A stretch of 64,000 bases of DNA from NCBI GenBank assembly GCA_947494145.1, contig CANLTZ010000006.1:62001-126000 (forward strand). The letters run 5' to 3'. Below, piece by piece: positions 16,392 to 24,908 of this stretch. Made by a program: the position numbers and the translations under genes. Source of the stretch: an uncultured Jannaschia sp. (GTDB taxonomy: Bacteria > Pseudomonadota > Alphaproteobacteria > Rhodobacterales > Rhodobacteraceae). Positions within the stretch are counted from its first letter, which is position 1. Each line of letters begins with the position of its first letter. The notes under the pieces are model-generated. The model was not told the origin of the DNA and did no database searches. It saw only the letters and a list, made by a program, of their open reading frames with translations.

Positions 16392-17281
16392 AAAGTCAGG
16401 CGGCTGAGCGTGGCGAAGCCCCGATCCGTTAGCCCGCGGGCCGTCACGGTGATGGCCCCGCCGCCGACCGCCACATGCAGCCAGCGGGCAGGGTCGCCTT
16501 TGTCCGTATCCAGCGCCATGGACGCTGAGGGCACGCCCAGCACGGGCACGGGGCCGTCCGGCCCGGTAAGCGCAGACATGTGGGCGTGGTGCAGGTGGCC
16601 ATGCAGTATGAGGTCCGCCCCCTGCCGCGCTATAACGGCTTGCAGAGCCGCCCGATCTGTCAGGGCCTTTCGGCGCGATGCGGCACCATCTGAGGGCGGA
16701 TGGTGGACGACCACAATGCGAACGCGGTTCTGGACCTCGGCCAACATGTCTTCCAGTCGCGCGATTTGCGCGCCCCCCAGATCGCCCGTGGCCAGAAGCG
16801 GCGGCTTCGGCACCGCCGATGATAGGCACAGAAAGCTTACGGGCCCTCGGTCGCGGCGGAAGGGGAAGCCTTCCGTGCTGTCATCGCCCGTCATCCACGG
16901 TGCCCAAAGGCCCAAACCCTCATCACCCGGCACCGGGACATAGGCGTCGTGGTTTCCCGGGACGAGGGTCACATCCTGGGCCCCGCCAATCGTGCTGAGC
17001 CAGTTTCGTGCTTGCCGGAACTCCTCCGGCAAGGCGATGTTCACCAGATCACCGCCAATGACGATGTGGTCCACCCCCGCGGCGCGCACGTCTGCCAGCA
17101 AGGCCTCCAACATCTCGGGCCGGTGCCGCAGATGGCGCTTGCGCTGCCACGACGCGCGCCCCAGCCGTTGCTTCAGTCGCAAACCGGCGGCAGATCTGCC
17201 GTCATCTGGCAACGGTAGATGCGGATCGGACAAAAATGCGAAAGAGAACGCGGAAACGGGATTATCTCCGGCTTGATCCAT
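16385..17281 (-). CDS. Calcineurin-like metallophosphoesterase
   Basis: This 298-residue soluble phosphoesterase has the full motif set: SDPHL (D19, H21), GGDLVN (76-81), GNHD, VVHHPPS and HGHLHHAH, coordinating two metal ions. There is no signal peptide, so it is probably cytoplasmic. LpxH-like and cyclic-nucleotide phosphodiesterase-like relatives hydrolyse UDP- or CDP-linked lipid pyrophosphates or phosphodiesters. In this locus a substrate among lipid or CDP intermediates is a reasonable guess. It diverges from the phosphotransferase-kinase-cytidylyltransferase operon with only 44 bases between starts. Confidence 0.88.
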   Translation of the reverse strand: MDQAGDNPVSAFSFAFLSDPHLPLPDDGRSAAGLRLKQRLGRASWQRKRHLRHRPEMLEALLADVRAAGVDHIVIGGDLVNIALPEEFRQARNWLSTIGGAQDVTLVPGNHDAYVPVPGDEGLGLWAPWMTGDDSTEGFPFRRDRGPVSFLCLSSAVPKPPLLATGDLGGAQIARLEDMLAEVQNRVRIVVVHHPPSDGAASRRKALTDRAALQAVIARQGADLILHGHLHHAHMSALTGPDGPVPVLGVPSASMALDTDKGDPARWLHVAVGGGAITVTARGLTDRGFATLSRLTFQ

Positions 17282-17325
17282 GGTTATAGCGTCGCTCCGC
17301 CGCCCGAGACCCGAGGACCTTCCTT

Positions 17326-18447
17326 ATGGCTGAAGCCGACGCCGCTGAACATCCCGTCGCCCGCTACGTCGCGCCGACCGAGACCCGCGTCTGGAGCATG
17401 GCCACGCCGGATCGCCTGCGTCGCATCCTGGCCCGCGCCGGGGTCGAAGATTTCGCCCCTTGGGAGGGCGCGGATACCGGCCGCAACCATCTGATCCTGA
17501 AGGCAGATCGGGAATATGCGCCGATCCTGCTGGCCGATCTGGCCAAGCGCCCCGGCACCGTCCTGACCAGCGATGGCGTGCCCGTGGCCGCCCATGTGGG
17601 CGCGGACCGCGCTGCCGATACCGCCGCTGCGCTGCAAGCCGGGCGGCTTGAGGCGCTGGAAGACCTGCCGCGCTTTGAACCCGCCGAACTCAGCTCCGCC
17701 CATGACAAGGCTCTTCGCAAGCGGGAGGTGCCTTATGTCATGGAAATTCGCCCCGACACCCGCGACGCAGTGGAGCGGCGGACGTTTGAAGGCTCCTACA
17801 AGGGGGTCACTGATTTCGTGACCCGGCATGTCTGGCCCCGGCCTGCGCGCGCCGCCACGCGCTGGTGTGCGGCCCGTGGTATTACGCCCAACCAGGTCAC
17901 CACGCTCAGCCTCGTGTTGGTTCTGCTGGCCATGTGGCTGTTCTGGAACGGGTTTTTCATCACCGGGACGCTGGTGGGCTGGGCCATGTGTTTTCTGGAC
18001 ACTGTGGATGGCAAACTTGCCCGCACGACGCTCAATTCCAGCAAATGGGGCAATGTGTACGACCACGGGATCGACCTGATCCACCCGCCCTTCTGGTACT
18101 GGGCTTGGTATGTGGGCGCGGCAGGTGCGTCGTCGGATTTAATGGTTTGGTCCCTTTGGATCATCATCGTGGGCTATATGACGCAGCGCATTCAGGAAGG
18201 CATCTTCATCGCGCGCTTCGGGATCGAGATGCATGTCTGGCGCCCCTTTGACAGCCGGTTCCGGCTATTCGTGGCGCGGCGCAATCCGAACCTTCTGATC
18301 CTGATGGTCTTTGCGATTATCGGGATGCCGGGCGCAGGTTTCGTGGCGGTGGCGGTCTGGACGGCGGTGGGCTTTCTTGTCCATTCCGTCCAAATTGCCC
18401 AGGCCCTGGCGGCGCCCAAGCCGGTCACGTCTTGGCTGGCTGCATGA
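17326..18447 (+). CDS. CDP-alcohol phosphotransferase (second paralogue)
   Basis: This 373-residue membrane enzyme has the complete signature D228, G229, A232, R233, G242, D246 and D250. It shares its layout and a linker (RRTFEGSYKGVTDFVTRHVWP, from residue 148) with the protein encoded at 11901-13103, so the two are paralogues. Residues 1-140 look like a degenerate nucleotidyltransferase (PGTVLTSDGVPVAAHV). GAGGACC serves as ribosome site. It is first in a three-gene operon with a lipid kinase and a Tam41-like protein, both joined by ATGA overlaps. It may condense a CDP-lipid with an alcohol, or a CDP-alcohol with ceramide. Confidence 0.88.
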   Translation: MAEADAAEHPVARYVAPTETRVWSMATPDRLRRILARAGVEDFAPWEGADTGRNHLILKADREYAPILLADLAKRPGTVLTSDGVPVAAHVGADRAADTAAALQAGRLEALEDLPRFEPAELSSAHDKALRKREVPYVMEIRPDTRDAVERRTFEGSYKGVTDFVTRHVWPRPARAATRWCAARGITPNQVTTLSLVLVLLAMWLFWNGFFITGTLVGWAMCFLDTVDGKLARTTLNSSKWGNVYDHGIDLIHPPFWYWAWYVGAAGASSDLMVWSLWIIIVGYMTQRIQEGIFIARFGIEMHVWRPFDSRFRLFVARRNPNLLILMVFAIIGMPGAGFVAVAVWTAVGFLVHSVQIAQALAAPKPVTSWLAA

Positions 18448-19379
18448 AGATCGGCGTCATCAGCAATGACCGCAGCCATGCCAACAAGAAGGACGGCTCG
18501 CTGGCGGAACTGCGGCAATCTTCCGATGACGTGATCGTCGCGCGTCTGCACAGGCGCAGCAACGGCGATCGCTCTGACTTGGACCAAGTGCTTGCGGATT
18601 TCGCGGCGCAGGGGGTGGAGTTGATCGTCGTCGATGCGGGCGACGGCACGATCCGCGACATCGTCACCCGCCTTGATGACGCCTTCGCGGGGAATTGGCC
18701 CGCCTTCGCCCTGGTGCCGTCGGGCAAGACCAACGCCATCGCCGCCGATGTGGGCCATTCTGGCAAAGGGGTCAAAGCGCTGGACCGGCTGCTTGCGGCC
18801 CGCGACGCAGGCACATTGGGCCAGCAGGTGACGGAACGTGCCGCGCTTGAGATCACCTGGCCCGGCCACCGCCCCATGCGGGGCTTTCTGTTTGGCTATG
18901 CGGCTTTCACCGAAGGCGTGCGCTTCGCCAATGAGCGGGTCCACAGCGCCGGTGTGAACAAGGGCCTGGCCGTCTTGCTGTCTATCGGCGGGGCCATGCG
19001 CCGGGTGCTGGCAGGGTCGGGGATTGCGGCGCGGCTGACGGTCGATGGGGCCTGCGTGAACGCCGGCCGGAGTTTCGTGATGCTCGCCTCGACACTACAC
19101 GTGCTGACGCCGAACCTGCGTCCGTTCTGGGATCGGGGGCAGGGGTCGGTGAATTGGTTGGACCTGCCCGCGCCATTGCCACGCTGGCTGGTCGGCGTGG
19201 TGCGGATGGCGTTGGGGCGACCGAAGCCCTGGATGGAGGCGGCAGGCTACCGGAGCGGCCGCGCCCAAGATCTGGAGGTTTCGCTCGACACACCCTTCGT
19301 GCTGGACGGTGAGTTGTTCGAGGCGGACGGCCCGATCCGCATCACCGCCACGCAGCCGATCCGGTTCGTGCGTGCATGA
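18444..19379 (+). CDS. Diacylglycerol/ceramide kinase family lipid kinase
   Basis: This 311-residue member of the DAGK/sphingosine-kinase fold has the nucleotide-binding loop VVDAGDGTIRD (DAGDGT at 64-69, a variant of GGDGT), PSGKTNAIA (92-100) and a C-terminal FVLDGELFEADGPIRI strand pair. It would phosphorylate the hydroxyl of a lipid, making ceramide 1-phosphate or phosphatidate. Caulobacter uses a lipid kinase (CpgB) on ceramide to build ceramide phosphoglycerate, and the neighbours here favour ceramide as substrate. It overlaps both neighbours by 4 bases. The start ATG 18444 is chosen over 18432 for the ATGA coupling. Confidence 0.85.
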   Translation: MKIGVISNDRSHANKKDGSLAELRQSSDDVIVARLHRRSNGDRSDLDQVLADFAAQGVELIVVDAGDGTIRDIVTRLDDAFAGNWPAFALVPSGKTNAIAADVGHSGKGVKALDRLLAARDAGTLGQQVTERAALEITWPGHRPMRGFLFGYAAFTEGVRFANERVHSAGVNKGLAVLLSIGGAMRRVLAGSGIAARLTVDGACVNAGRSFVMLASTLHVLTPNLRPFWDRGQGSVNWLDLPAPLPRWLVGVVRMALGRPKPWMEAAGYRSGRAQDLEVSLDTPFVLDGELFEADGPIRITATQPIRFVRA

Positions 19380-20266
19380 GCGATCCGCTGATCCCCCTGG
19401 TCGAGGCGGGTCTGGACCGGCCCGTCATGGCCCAGGCGCGGGCACTGGCACAGTACTTGGTGGACACGCATGGCGATCCGGTTGCGGCAGTGCTGTTCTA
19501 CGGGTCGTGCCTGCGCGATGAAACGCCCGAGGGCGTGCTCGATTTCTATCTGCTCGTGGACGATTACCGTTCCTTCCATGGCGGCAGGATTAGCGCGTGG
19601 GCCAATGCCATCCTGCCCCCCACCGTCCACTTCGTGGAGGTCGATGGAGTCGCGGCCAAGGTCGCCGTCATCTCGGTCTGTGCGTTCGCACGCCGGATGC
19701 GACCGGCCAGTTTCGACACCACGCTTTGGGCGCGGTTTTGCCAGCCATCCGCGCTGCTCTATGCCCGTGACGCTGCGATGCGTGACCGGGTCGTGGCCTC
19801 CGTCGTGGCCGCTCAAAGGACGGCGGCGGGGTGGGGCCGCGCCCTTCATGGCCAGGCGGCGCCACCGTCGGCGCTATGGGAGGCGCTGTTCCAACACACC
19901 TATCGCGCCGAATTGCGGGTGGAGCGGGGGGGCGATCGGGCCAAGACGATCTACGGCAAGGCCGCTGCCCATTTCGACGCCCTTCTCGGTCCGGCACTCG
20001 CCTTGGCGCCCGAGGTGGCACAATGGCAGGACACGCGAGCGGCTAAAGCGGCTTGGCGCAGGCGCGTCTGGGTGGGCAAGCCGCTCAACTTGATCCGCAT
20101 CATCAAGGGCGCGTTCACCTTCGATGGGGCCGCCGACTACATCGCCTGGAAGATTGAGCGCCATTCCGGCCGCAAGCTGAATCTCACCGACTTTCAACGC
20201 CGCCACCCGCTTCTGGCGGCGCCGAAGATCCTCTGGCGGTTGGTTCGTGATCGGGTGGTTCGTTGA
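19376..20266 (+). CDS. Tam41-like cytidylyltransferase (phosphatidate cytidylyltransferase family)
   Basis: This 296-residue nucleotidyltransferase-fold protein matches mitochondrial CDP-diacylglycerol synthase Tam41 by eye. Visible matches are FYGSCLRDE (YGS at 42-44), LDFYLLVDDYRSFHG (acidic pair near D62-D63), AKVAVISV, a WARFCQPSALLY block like the Tam41 GRLQKP segment, an AELRVERGGDRAKT block and the C-terminal IRIIKGAFTFDGAADYI like its TKGxFTAG end. It has no signal peptide. Tam41 makes CDP-DAG from phosphatidate and CTP. Placed after a lipid kinase and a CDP-alcohol phosphotransferase, it may activate ceramide 1-phosphate. That substrate is inference; phosphatidate is the alternative. 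Confidence 0.72.
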   Translation: MSDPLIPLVEAGLDRPVMAQARALAQYLVDTHGDPVAAVLFYGSCLRDETPEGVLDFYLLVDDYRSFHGGRISAWANAILPPTVHFVEVDGVAAKVAVISVCAFARRMRPASFDTTLWARFCQPSALLYARDAAMRDRVVASVVAAQRTAAGWGRALHGQAAPPSALWEALFQHTYRAELRVERGGDRAKTIYGKAAAHFDALLGPALALAPEVAQWQDTRAAKAAWRRRVWVGKPLNLIRIIKGAFTFDGAADYIAWKIERHSGRKLNLTDFQRRHPLLAAPKILWRLVRDRVVR

Positions 20267-20331
20267 GGGGGTGGGCGGACGTCCTGCTGGCACTCTTACC
20301 GTAACCGCAATCAAGCTCGCGGGGCGCCAAT

Positions 20332-20359
20332 CCATTGCCGGGGCGCCCCCCGGCAATGG
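20332..20359. terminator. Perfect 12-bp hairpin between convergent genes
   Basis: CCATTGCCGGGG at 20332-20343 pairs perfectly with CCCCGGCAATGG at 20348-20359 across a CGCC loop. It lies 66 bases after the Tam41-like stop and 102 bases from the spt stop on the other strand. No T-run follows, so it is best called a candidate bidirectional terminator. Confidence 0.55.
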
Positions 20360-20415
20360 GCAGGCTTGCGCGTATTGGAAACGATCCCGCAAGCCCAAGG
20401 ACCCCGAACGCAAAC

Positions 20416-20433
20416 GGCACCCCGAAGGGTGCC
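20416..20433. terminator. Second hairpin before spt stop, CGAA-type loop
   Basis: GGCACCC at 20416-20422 and GGGTGCC at 20427-20433 enclose a four-base CGAA loop, a stable tetraloop hairpin. It is 28 bases beyond the spt stop on the minus strand and could terminate the leftward sphingolipid operon. Confidence 0.5.
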
Positions 20434-20460
20434 GACGCAATAATCTAAGCGGGTCTGACC

Positions 20461-21678
20461 CTACTCCGCGGCCGCCATGGCAGGCTTCGGAATGGCGTTC
20501 AGCGCTTGGCCAACCTTGGTGAAGGTGGCAATGGCTTCGTCGATCTGCTGTTCGCTATGCGCCGCACTCACGCTGCAACGAAGCAAGGGCTTGCCGTCGG
20601 GCGTGGCGGTGGACAGGACCAGGTTGCAATAAAGCCCTTCCTGCAACAGGCCGTTCCAGAAGGTGATGGCCGTCTCGGCATCGTCCACCTTGACAGGAAC
20701 GACAGGCGTGATTTCCGGACCCATGGTGAAGCCTGCCAAAGCCAGACCTTCATAAAGCCTGCGCGAATTGCGCATCAGACGCTCTCGCAGATGGCCGCCC
20801 TTTTCCACCTGGCGCAGCGCCTCGATGGTTGAAGCCACGATGGAGGTCGGCAGCGACGCGGTGAACATATACGGGCGGCACGCCACGCGCAGGACGTCGA
20901 AATTCTCGATATTCGAGACGCAGAACCCGCCAATGGCGCCCAAGCTCTTGGAAAAGGTGCCGACGATGAAATCCACATCATCTTCGACCCCGGCGGCCTC
21001 AGCCAGACCGCGGCCCTTCTTGCCGAGCACGCCCAGCGAATGGGCCTCATCCACGATGATGTAGGCGCCTGCTTCCTTGGCCACGGCCACCAACTCTTTC
21101 AGCGGCGCGGTGTCGCCGTGCATGGAATAGATGCCTTCGACCACCACGATGCGGTTGCCGGGATTGCCTTCCAGATGCTTCAGGCGGCGGGCCAAATCCT
21201 TGGCGCTGTTGTGGCGGAAGCGCGTGACACGCGCGCCGCTCAACTTGCAGGCGTCATAAATGCTGGCATGGCTGTCGGCGTCGATCAGCAGATCGTCGTC
21301 GCGCCCGGCCAACGTACCGATGATGCCCAGATTGGCCTGATAGCCGGTGGTGAAGGTCATGGCATGCTTGCGGCCGTAGAAGCGGGCAAGTTCCGCCTCC
21401 AACTTCACATGCAACCCGTAGGAGCCATTGGCGATCCGCGACCCGGTTGTGCCGGTGCCGTTTTCACGCAATGCCTGCACGGCCTGTTCAACGCAGGCGC
21501 CGTCAAAAGTGAGACCAAGGTAGTTATTGGTCCCCATCAACGTTACGGAACGACCGCCGATTTCGCCCTCTGTCGCTGACTTGATCACGTCGAAGCGAAC
21601 GCTGAACGGATCGCGCCCGTTGGACCGGGCTTCGTTATAGGCGCCGCGAACGGCGTCGAATTTATCCAGAATTCCCAT
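20461..21678 (-). CDS. spt: Serine palmitoyltransferase
   Basis: This 405-residue PLP enzyme of the alpha-oxoamine synthase family condenses serine with an acyl thioester to 3-keto-sphinganine, the first step of sphingolipid synthesis. Seen: GTNNYLGLTFD, a GTGTTGSR loop, DADSHASIYDACKLSGA (H138), IVDEAHSLGVLGKKGRG (D210, H213) and TFSKSLGAIGG with the PLP lysine K244. The ATG at 21678 overlaps the acpR stop (TGATG), so the enzyme is co-translated with its dedicated carrier protein. Gene order aasR-cerR-acpR-spt matches the Caulobacter CC_1162-1165 cluster, which separates it from KBL or BioF. Confidence 0.93.
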   Translation of the reverse strand: MGILDKFDAVRGAYNEARSNGRDPFSVRFDVIKSATEGEIGGRSVTLMGTNNYLGLTFDGACVEQAVQALRENGTGTTGSRIANGSYGLHVKLEAELARFYGRKHAMTFTTGYQANLGIIGTLAGRDDDLLIDADSHASIYDACKLSGARVTRFRHNSAKDLARRLKHLEGNPGNRIVVVEGIYSMHGDTAPLKELVAVAKEAGAYIIVDEAHSLGVLGKKGRGLAEAAGVEDDVDFIVGTFSKSLGAIGGFCVSNIENFDVLRVACRPYMFTASLPTSIVASTIEALRQVEKGGHLRERLMRNSRRLYEGLALAGFTMGPEITPVVPVKVDDAETAITFWNGLLQEGLYCNLVLSTATPDGKPLLRCSVSAAHSEQQIDEAIATFTKVGQALNAIPKPAMAAAE

Positions 21679-21935
21679 CAAGCGCACTCGTCTTCGTTCT
21701 GTGATTTCAGTGACCCGGTAAGGGTCGCCAGGTCTTGTACCGTGTCCACATCCGCAAGCTTGTCCATGGGAATAAGGATGTCGAACTCATCCTCAAGCAC
21801 CATGATCAAGTTCATCACTGCCAATGAGTCGAGGCCCAGCTCGCGCGTAACGCTTGCTTCCGGACGCACATCTTCGGGCTGCTTCACGACTTTGCGAAGC
21901 TCTCCCATGATGAAGTCGAGATCGGCGTCCGGCAT
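21678..21935 (-). CDS. acpR: Acyl carrier protein for sphingolipid synthesis
   Basis: An 85-residue acyl carrier protein. Ser37 in ELGLDSLAVMNLIM is the phosphopantetheine attachment site. The fold is four-helical and acidic. It lies between spt and cerR, so it probably presents the acyl chain loaded by the AasR-type ligase to serine palmitoyltransferase, as shown for the Caulobacter homologues. A 125-bp gap separates it from the upstream cerR, leaving room for a separate promoter. Confidence 0.92.
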   Translation of the reverse strand: MPDADLDFIMGELRKVVKQPEDVRPEASVTRELGLDSLAVMNLIMVLEDEFDILIPMDKLADVDTVQDLATLTGSLKSQNEDECA

Positions 21936-22060
21936 TCCAGCCCCTCAGCGAATGAAGTTATTGTGACGGTTGTTCAATAAGTCCATCGCATATGAGATCG
22001 GACCGACCCTTGTCTATGGCTGGGCCTACACCCTTTGTTGCATCGTTTTACAATGCGTCC

Positions 22061-23020
22061 TTAGCGCAATACCCCTTGGTCCCGCGCCCAGGCCACCGTG
22101 TGGGCAAAGCCTTCGGACAGACCGATGCGGGGTTGCCAAAGGTCGCGGGGGGGCAAGCGCGATGGGTCGGTGCCCCAATCGGGGTGCAGCATCTCGCGGA
22201 CTTTGCCACGTGACATCATCGGTGCGGTCCTGGTCAGTCGTGCGAGCGTTTCGACGGCCAAACCGGCCACAGGCCAGATGAGACGTGGGATGGGCAGCAG
22301 CGTGGGTGTCCGGTTCATGGCGTCCGCGGCCGCCAGCGACACGTCACGCCAACTATATCCTTGATGCTGCATGTCTCCGATTTCGAAAATACCTGGAAGC
22401 GGACTTTCTGCGGTGCAGAAAGTCCGTACAGCGTCAGCGACATCGGACACGTAGACAAAGCCCAGGCGGCCTTCGGGCAGGTCCGGGACGGGCATGAAAC
22501 GTCGCTGTGCCAACTGAAAGAGAACCAGCGTTTCGGTGTCCCAAGGTCCGTGCACGGCGCTCGGGCGCAAGATCGTTGCAGGCCGCCCGGCGGTCTTTTG
22601 AAACGCATCTTCGCCCGCGCGCTTGCTTGCCGCATAGTCGGACAGGTCAGGCTCTCGCGCGGCCAGCGATGAGATCATGACAAGCCGCGCGTCGGGTGCG
22701 GCTTCTGCGGCGGCGGCACCCAGGGCCGCACTTCCCGCTTCGTTGACGCGAAAGAACACTTCCCGGTCCCTGGCTTTTATGGCGCCAGCCACGTGGATTA
22801 CGGCATCTGCATCGGCTGAAAACCGCCGAAGTATTTCCGCATCCGAGAGCAGATCACCCATCACGATCTCGGCATCAAGGCCCGGCAGCTGTGGATGCGT
22901 CGGGTCCCGGCGCACCAGAAGCCGGATCCGCCAGCCCGAGTCGCGCAGAGCGGCGATGACGTAGCGCCCCAAAAATCCGGTGCCGCCGGTGATGGCCGCA
23001 AGCGGTGCGCGCCCGGCCAT
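22061..23020 (-). CDS. cerR: NAD-dependent epimerase-type reductase, CerR
   Basis: This 319-residue extended short-chain dehydrogenase has GGTGFLG at 12-18 (nucleotide binding), an SSLAA segment carrying the catalytic Ser and Y129-x3-K133 (YAASK). CerR homologues reduce the 3-keto group in ceramide synthesis; in Caulobacter reduction is thought to follow N-acylation. The protein begins MAGRAPLAAITGGTGFLG, and its start is 10 bases after the aasR stop. The assignment rests on family plus synteny with aasR, acpR and spt. Confidence 0.88.
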   Translation of the reverse strand: MAGRAPLAAITGGTGFLGRYVIAALRDSGWRIRLLVRRDPTHPQLPGLDAEIVMGDLLSDAEILRRFSADADAVIHVAGAIKARDREVFFRVNEAGSAALGAAAAEAAPDARLVMISSLAAREPDLSDYAASKRAGEDAFQKTAGRPATILRPSAVHGPWDTETLVLFQLAQRRFMPVPDLPEGRLGFVYVSDVADAVRTFCTAESPLPGIFEIGDMQHQGYSWRDVSLAAADAMNRTPTLLPIPRLIWPVAGLAVETLARLTRTAPMMSRGKVREMLHPDWGTDPSRLPPRDLWQPRIGLSEGFAHTVAWARDQGVLR

Positions 23021-23030
23021 GGCGCGCGAC

Positions 23031-24770
23031 CTAGCCCGCTTGTGCGGGTTCGAATGCCCCGTCCGTCAGCATCTTGCGCGACTTCGACCGGCTCAGCTTG
23101 CCCGACGATGTATGGGGCAGCGAATTGTGCGGCACCAAGATCACCTCGGCCTCGACCGTGTGGTCCGCCGCCAGCACAGAGGCCACGTCGGCCTTCAACG
23201 CCTCCCGCACGTCGGGGTCGCTGCTGCGGCACTGGATCAGCATGACGACCCGTTCCTCACCCCCGTCGTCATCCATGGCGATGGCAGCGGCGTCACCTGC
23301 GCGAAGCGCCTCGACGCCCCGTTCGGCGGACCATTCCAGATCCTGCGGCCAAATATTGCGGCCATTGACGATGATCAGGTCCTTGGCGCGCCCGGTGATG
23401 ACCAGGGCACCGTCGCGCAGGTACCCCAGATCGCCGGTTTCCAGCCAGCCATCGGCGGTCAGCGCGGCGGCGGTCTGCTCGGGCTGGCCGTAATAATGCT
23501 TCATAAGGCTGGGCCCGCGCACGCGAATACGGCCGACATGCAAATCAGGCAGGGGGCGGTCGTCTTCATCCAGCACGGCGATGTCATGGCCCGGCAGGAT
23601 CGTCCCGCATTGCGCGAATTCGCGGCTGCGTTTGGTGGTGGCGGATGGGGGCACAGCCAGCCGTTCGTTTTCCAGCCGGTCCAAGTCCAACATGTCGGCC
23701 ACGGGCCCGGTATCCAGTGTCTGGAAGGACAGCGCCAGTGTCGCCTCGGCCATGCCGTAGCTCGGCACGAAGGCCTCGCGCCGGAAATTCGCGGGCGCGA
23801 AGGTGCGGGCGAAGTCTTCCAAAACGGCGGGCCGGATCATGTCGCCGCCAAGCCCCGCCGCCCGCCATGATGACAGGTCGAGCCCATCGAGCGGCGCCGA
23901 TTTCGCACGACGCAGGCACAATTCGAACCCGAAATTGGGGCTAAAGGAGAGGGTGCCGCCATTATCCGTGATCAGCTTGAGCCATAGAAATGGCCGACGC
24001 GCGAAGTCGCGCGTGGCCAATAGGTCGAGCGACACCTGGGTCATCAAAGGCACCAGCAGAAAGCCGACGAGCCCCATATCGTGATACATCGGCAGCCAAG
24101 ACGTGCAGCGGTCGCCGGGTCGCATCTCCAACCCGTAGCGGCTGATGGCTTCCACATTGGCCCGCAAAGCGCGCTGCGTAACGGCAACGCCCACAGGGAA
24201 CCGCGTGCTGCCCGATGAAAATTGCAGATAGGCGATGTCATCCTCACCCACCTCGGGCAAAGCATCGGCGGCTTCGTGTTCGGTCAGATCCGCCACCGTG
24301 CCCGCGAAGTTCAGGCCCAGCCCGTCTGCCGCCTCGGCCAGCCAGTCACGGAAGGCGGTGGGGGCGAAGGCCGCCGTTGCATCTGCGGATTGGATCATGC
24401 GGCGCAGGTGGTCGACATAAGTTGCCCGTCCGCCGAATGCCGCGGGCATCGGCATCGGCGCAGGGACCAAGCCTGCATACTGGCACGCCATGAAGGCGCG
24501 CACGAAATCACCGTCAGTTTCAGCCAGCATGGCCACCCGTTCGCCGGGTTTCAGCCCCGCGCCGATCAGCCGAAGCGCCAGGTCGCGGGCCTGGTCGCGC
24601 AAGGTCGCGTAGGGCAGGCGTTCCGCCAAGGCACCGCGCCCCGAAAAGATGTTGATCCCTGTCTGCCCGCCTGCGGCATAGTCCAGCGCTTCGGGCAAGC
24701 TTCGGAAGTCGCCTGAACGGAAGGGCAGGCCGCTTTCGGTCGGCGTCGGAAACTCGGTCATCTCAGTCAT
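23031..24770 (-). CDS. aasR: Fatty acyl-AMP ligase / acyl-ACP synthetase, AasR
   Basis: This 579-residue AMP-forming ligase has the core motif YLQFSSGSTRFPVGV, then SWLPMYHDMGL, a YGMAEATLAL segment, LETGDLGYLRDGALVITGRAKDLIIVNGRN and a C-terminal SSGKLSRSKSRK lysine loop. Fatty acyl-AMP ligases load acyl chains on carrier proteins, here most likely AcpR. ATG 24770 gives MTEMTEFPTPTE; the in-frame upstream region is not conserved-looking. The gene is followed by cerR. An insertion relative to acyl-CoA synthetases, expected for FAALs, cannot be confirmed by eye. Confidence 0.9.
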   Translation of the reverse strand: MTEMTEFPTPTESGLPFRSGDFRSLPEALDYAAGGQTGINIFSGRGALAERLPYATLRDQARDLALRLIGAGLKPGERVAMLAETDGDFVRAFMACQYAGLVPAPMPMPAAFGGRATYVDHLRRMIQSADATAAFAPTAFRDWLAEAADGLGLNFAGTVADLTEHEAADALPEVGEDDIAYLQFSSGSTRFPVGVAVTQRALRANVEAISRYGLEMRPGDRCTSWLPMYHDMGLVGFLLVPLMTQVSLDLLATRDFARRPFLWLKLITDNGGTLSFSPNFGFELCLRRAKSAPLDGLDLSSWRAAGLGGDMIRPAVLEDFARTFAPANFRREAFVPSYGMAEATLALSFQTLDTGPVADMLDLDRLENERLAVPPSATTKRSREFAQCGTILPGHDIAVLDEDDRPLPDLHVGRIRVRGPSLMKHYYGQPEQTAAALTADGWLETGDLGYLRDGALVITGRAKDLIIVNGRNIWPQDLEWSAERGVEALRAGDAAAIAMDDDGGEERVVMLIQCRSSDPDVREALKADVASVLAADHTVEAEVILVPHNSLPHTSSGKLSRSKSRKMLTDGAFEPAQAG

Positions 24771-24908
24771 CGTCAGGTCTGCCCCATGCCATGCCGATCG
24801 TGCGTCGGATGTGCCAACGCGGTTTGTTTGTGAACCGCGTGCCGCAGATATCCGCGACGCCATGGCCTTTGCAATGCCCCGACGGTCGAACAATGCGGAG
24901 TGCGCCGT

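Noticed and set aside
20461-21678. BioF or KBL instead of serine palmitoyltransferase
   Set aside because: These are in the same family, but overlap with acpR and the adjacent cerR and aasR fit sphingolipid synthesis, and no biotin or threonine genes are nearby.
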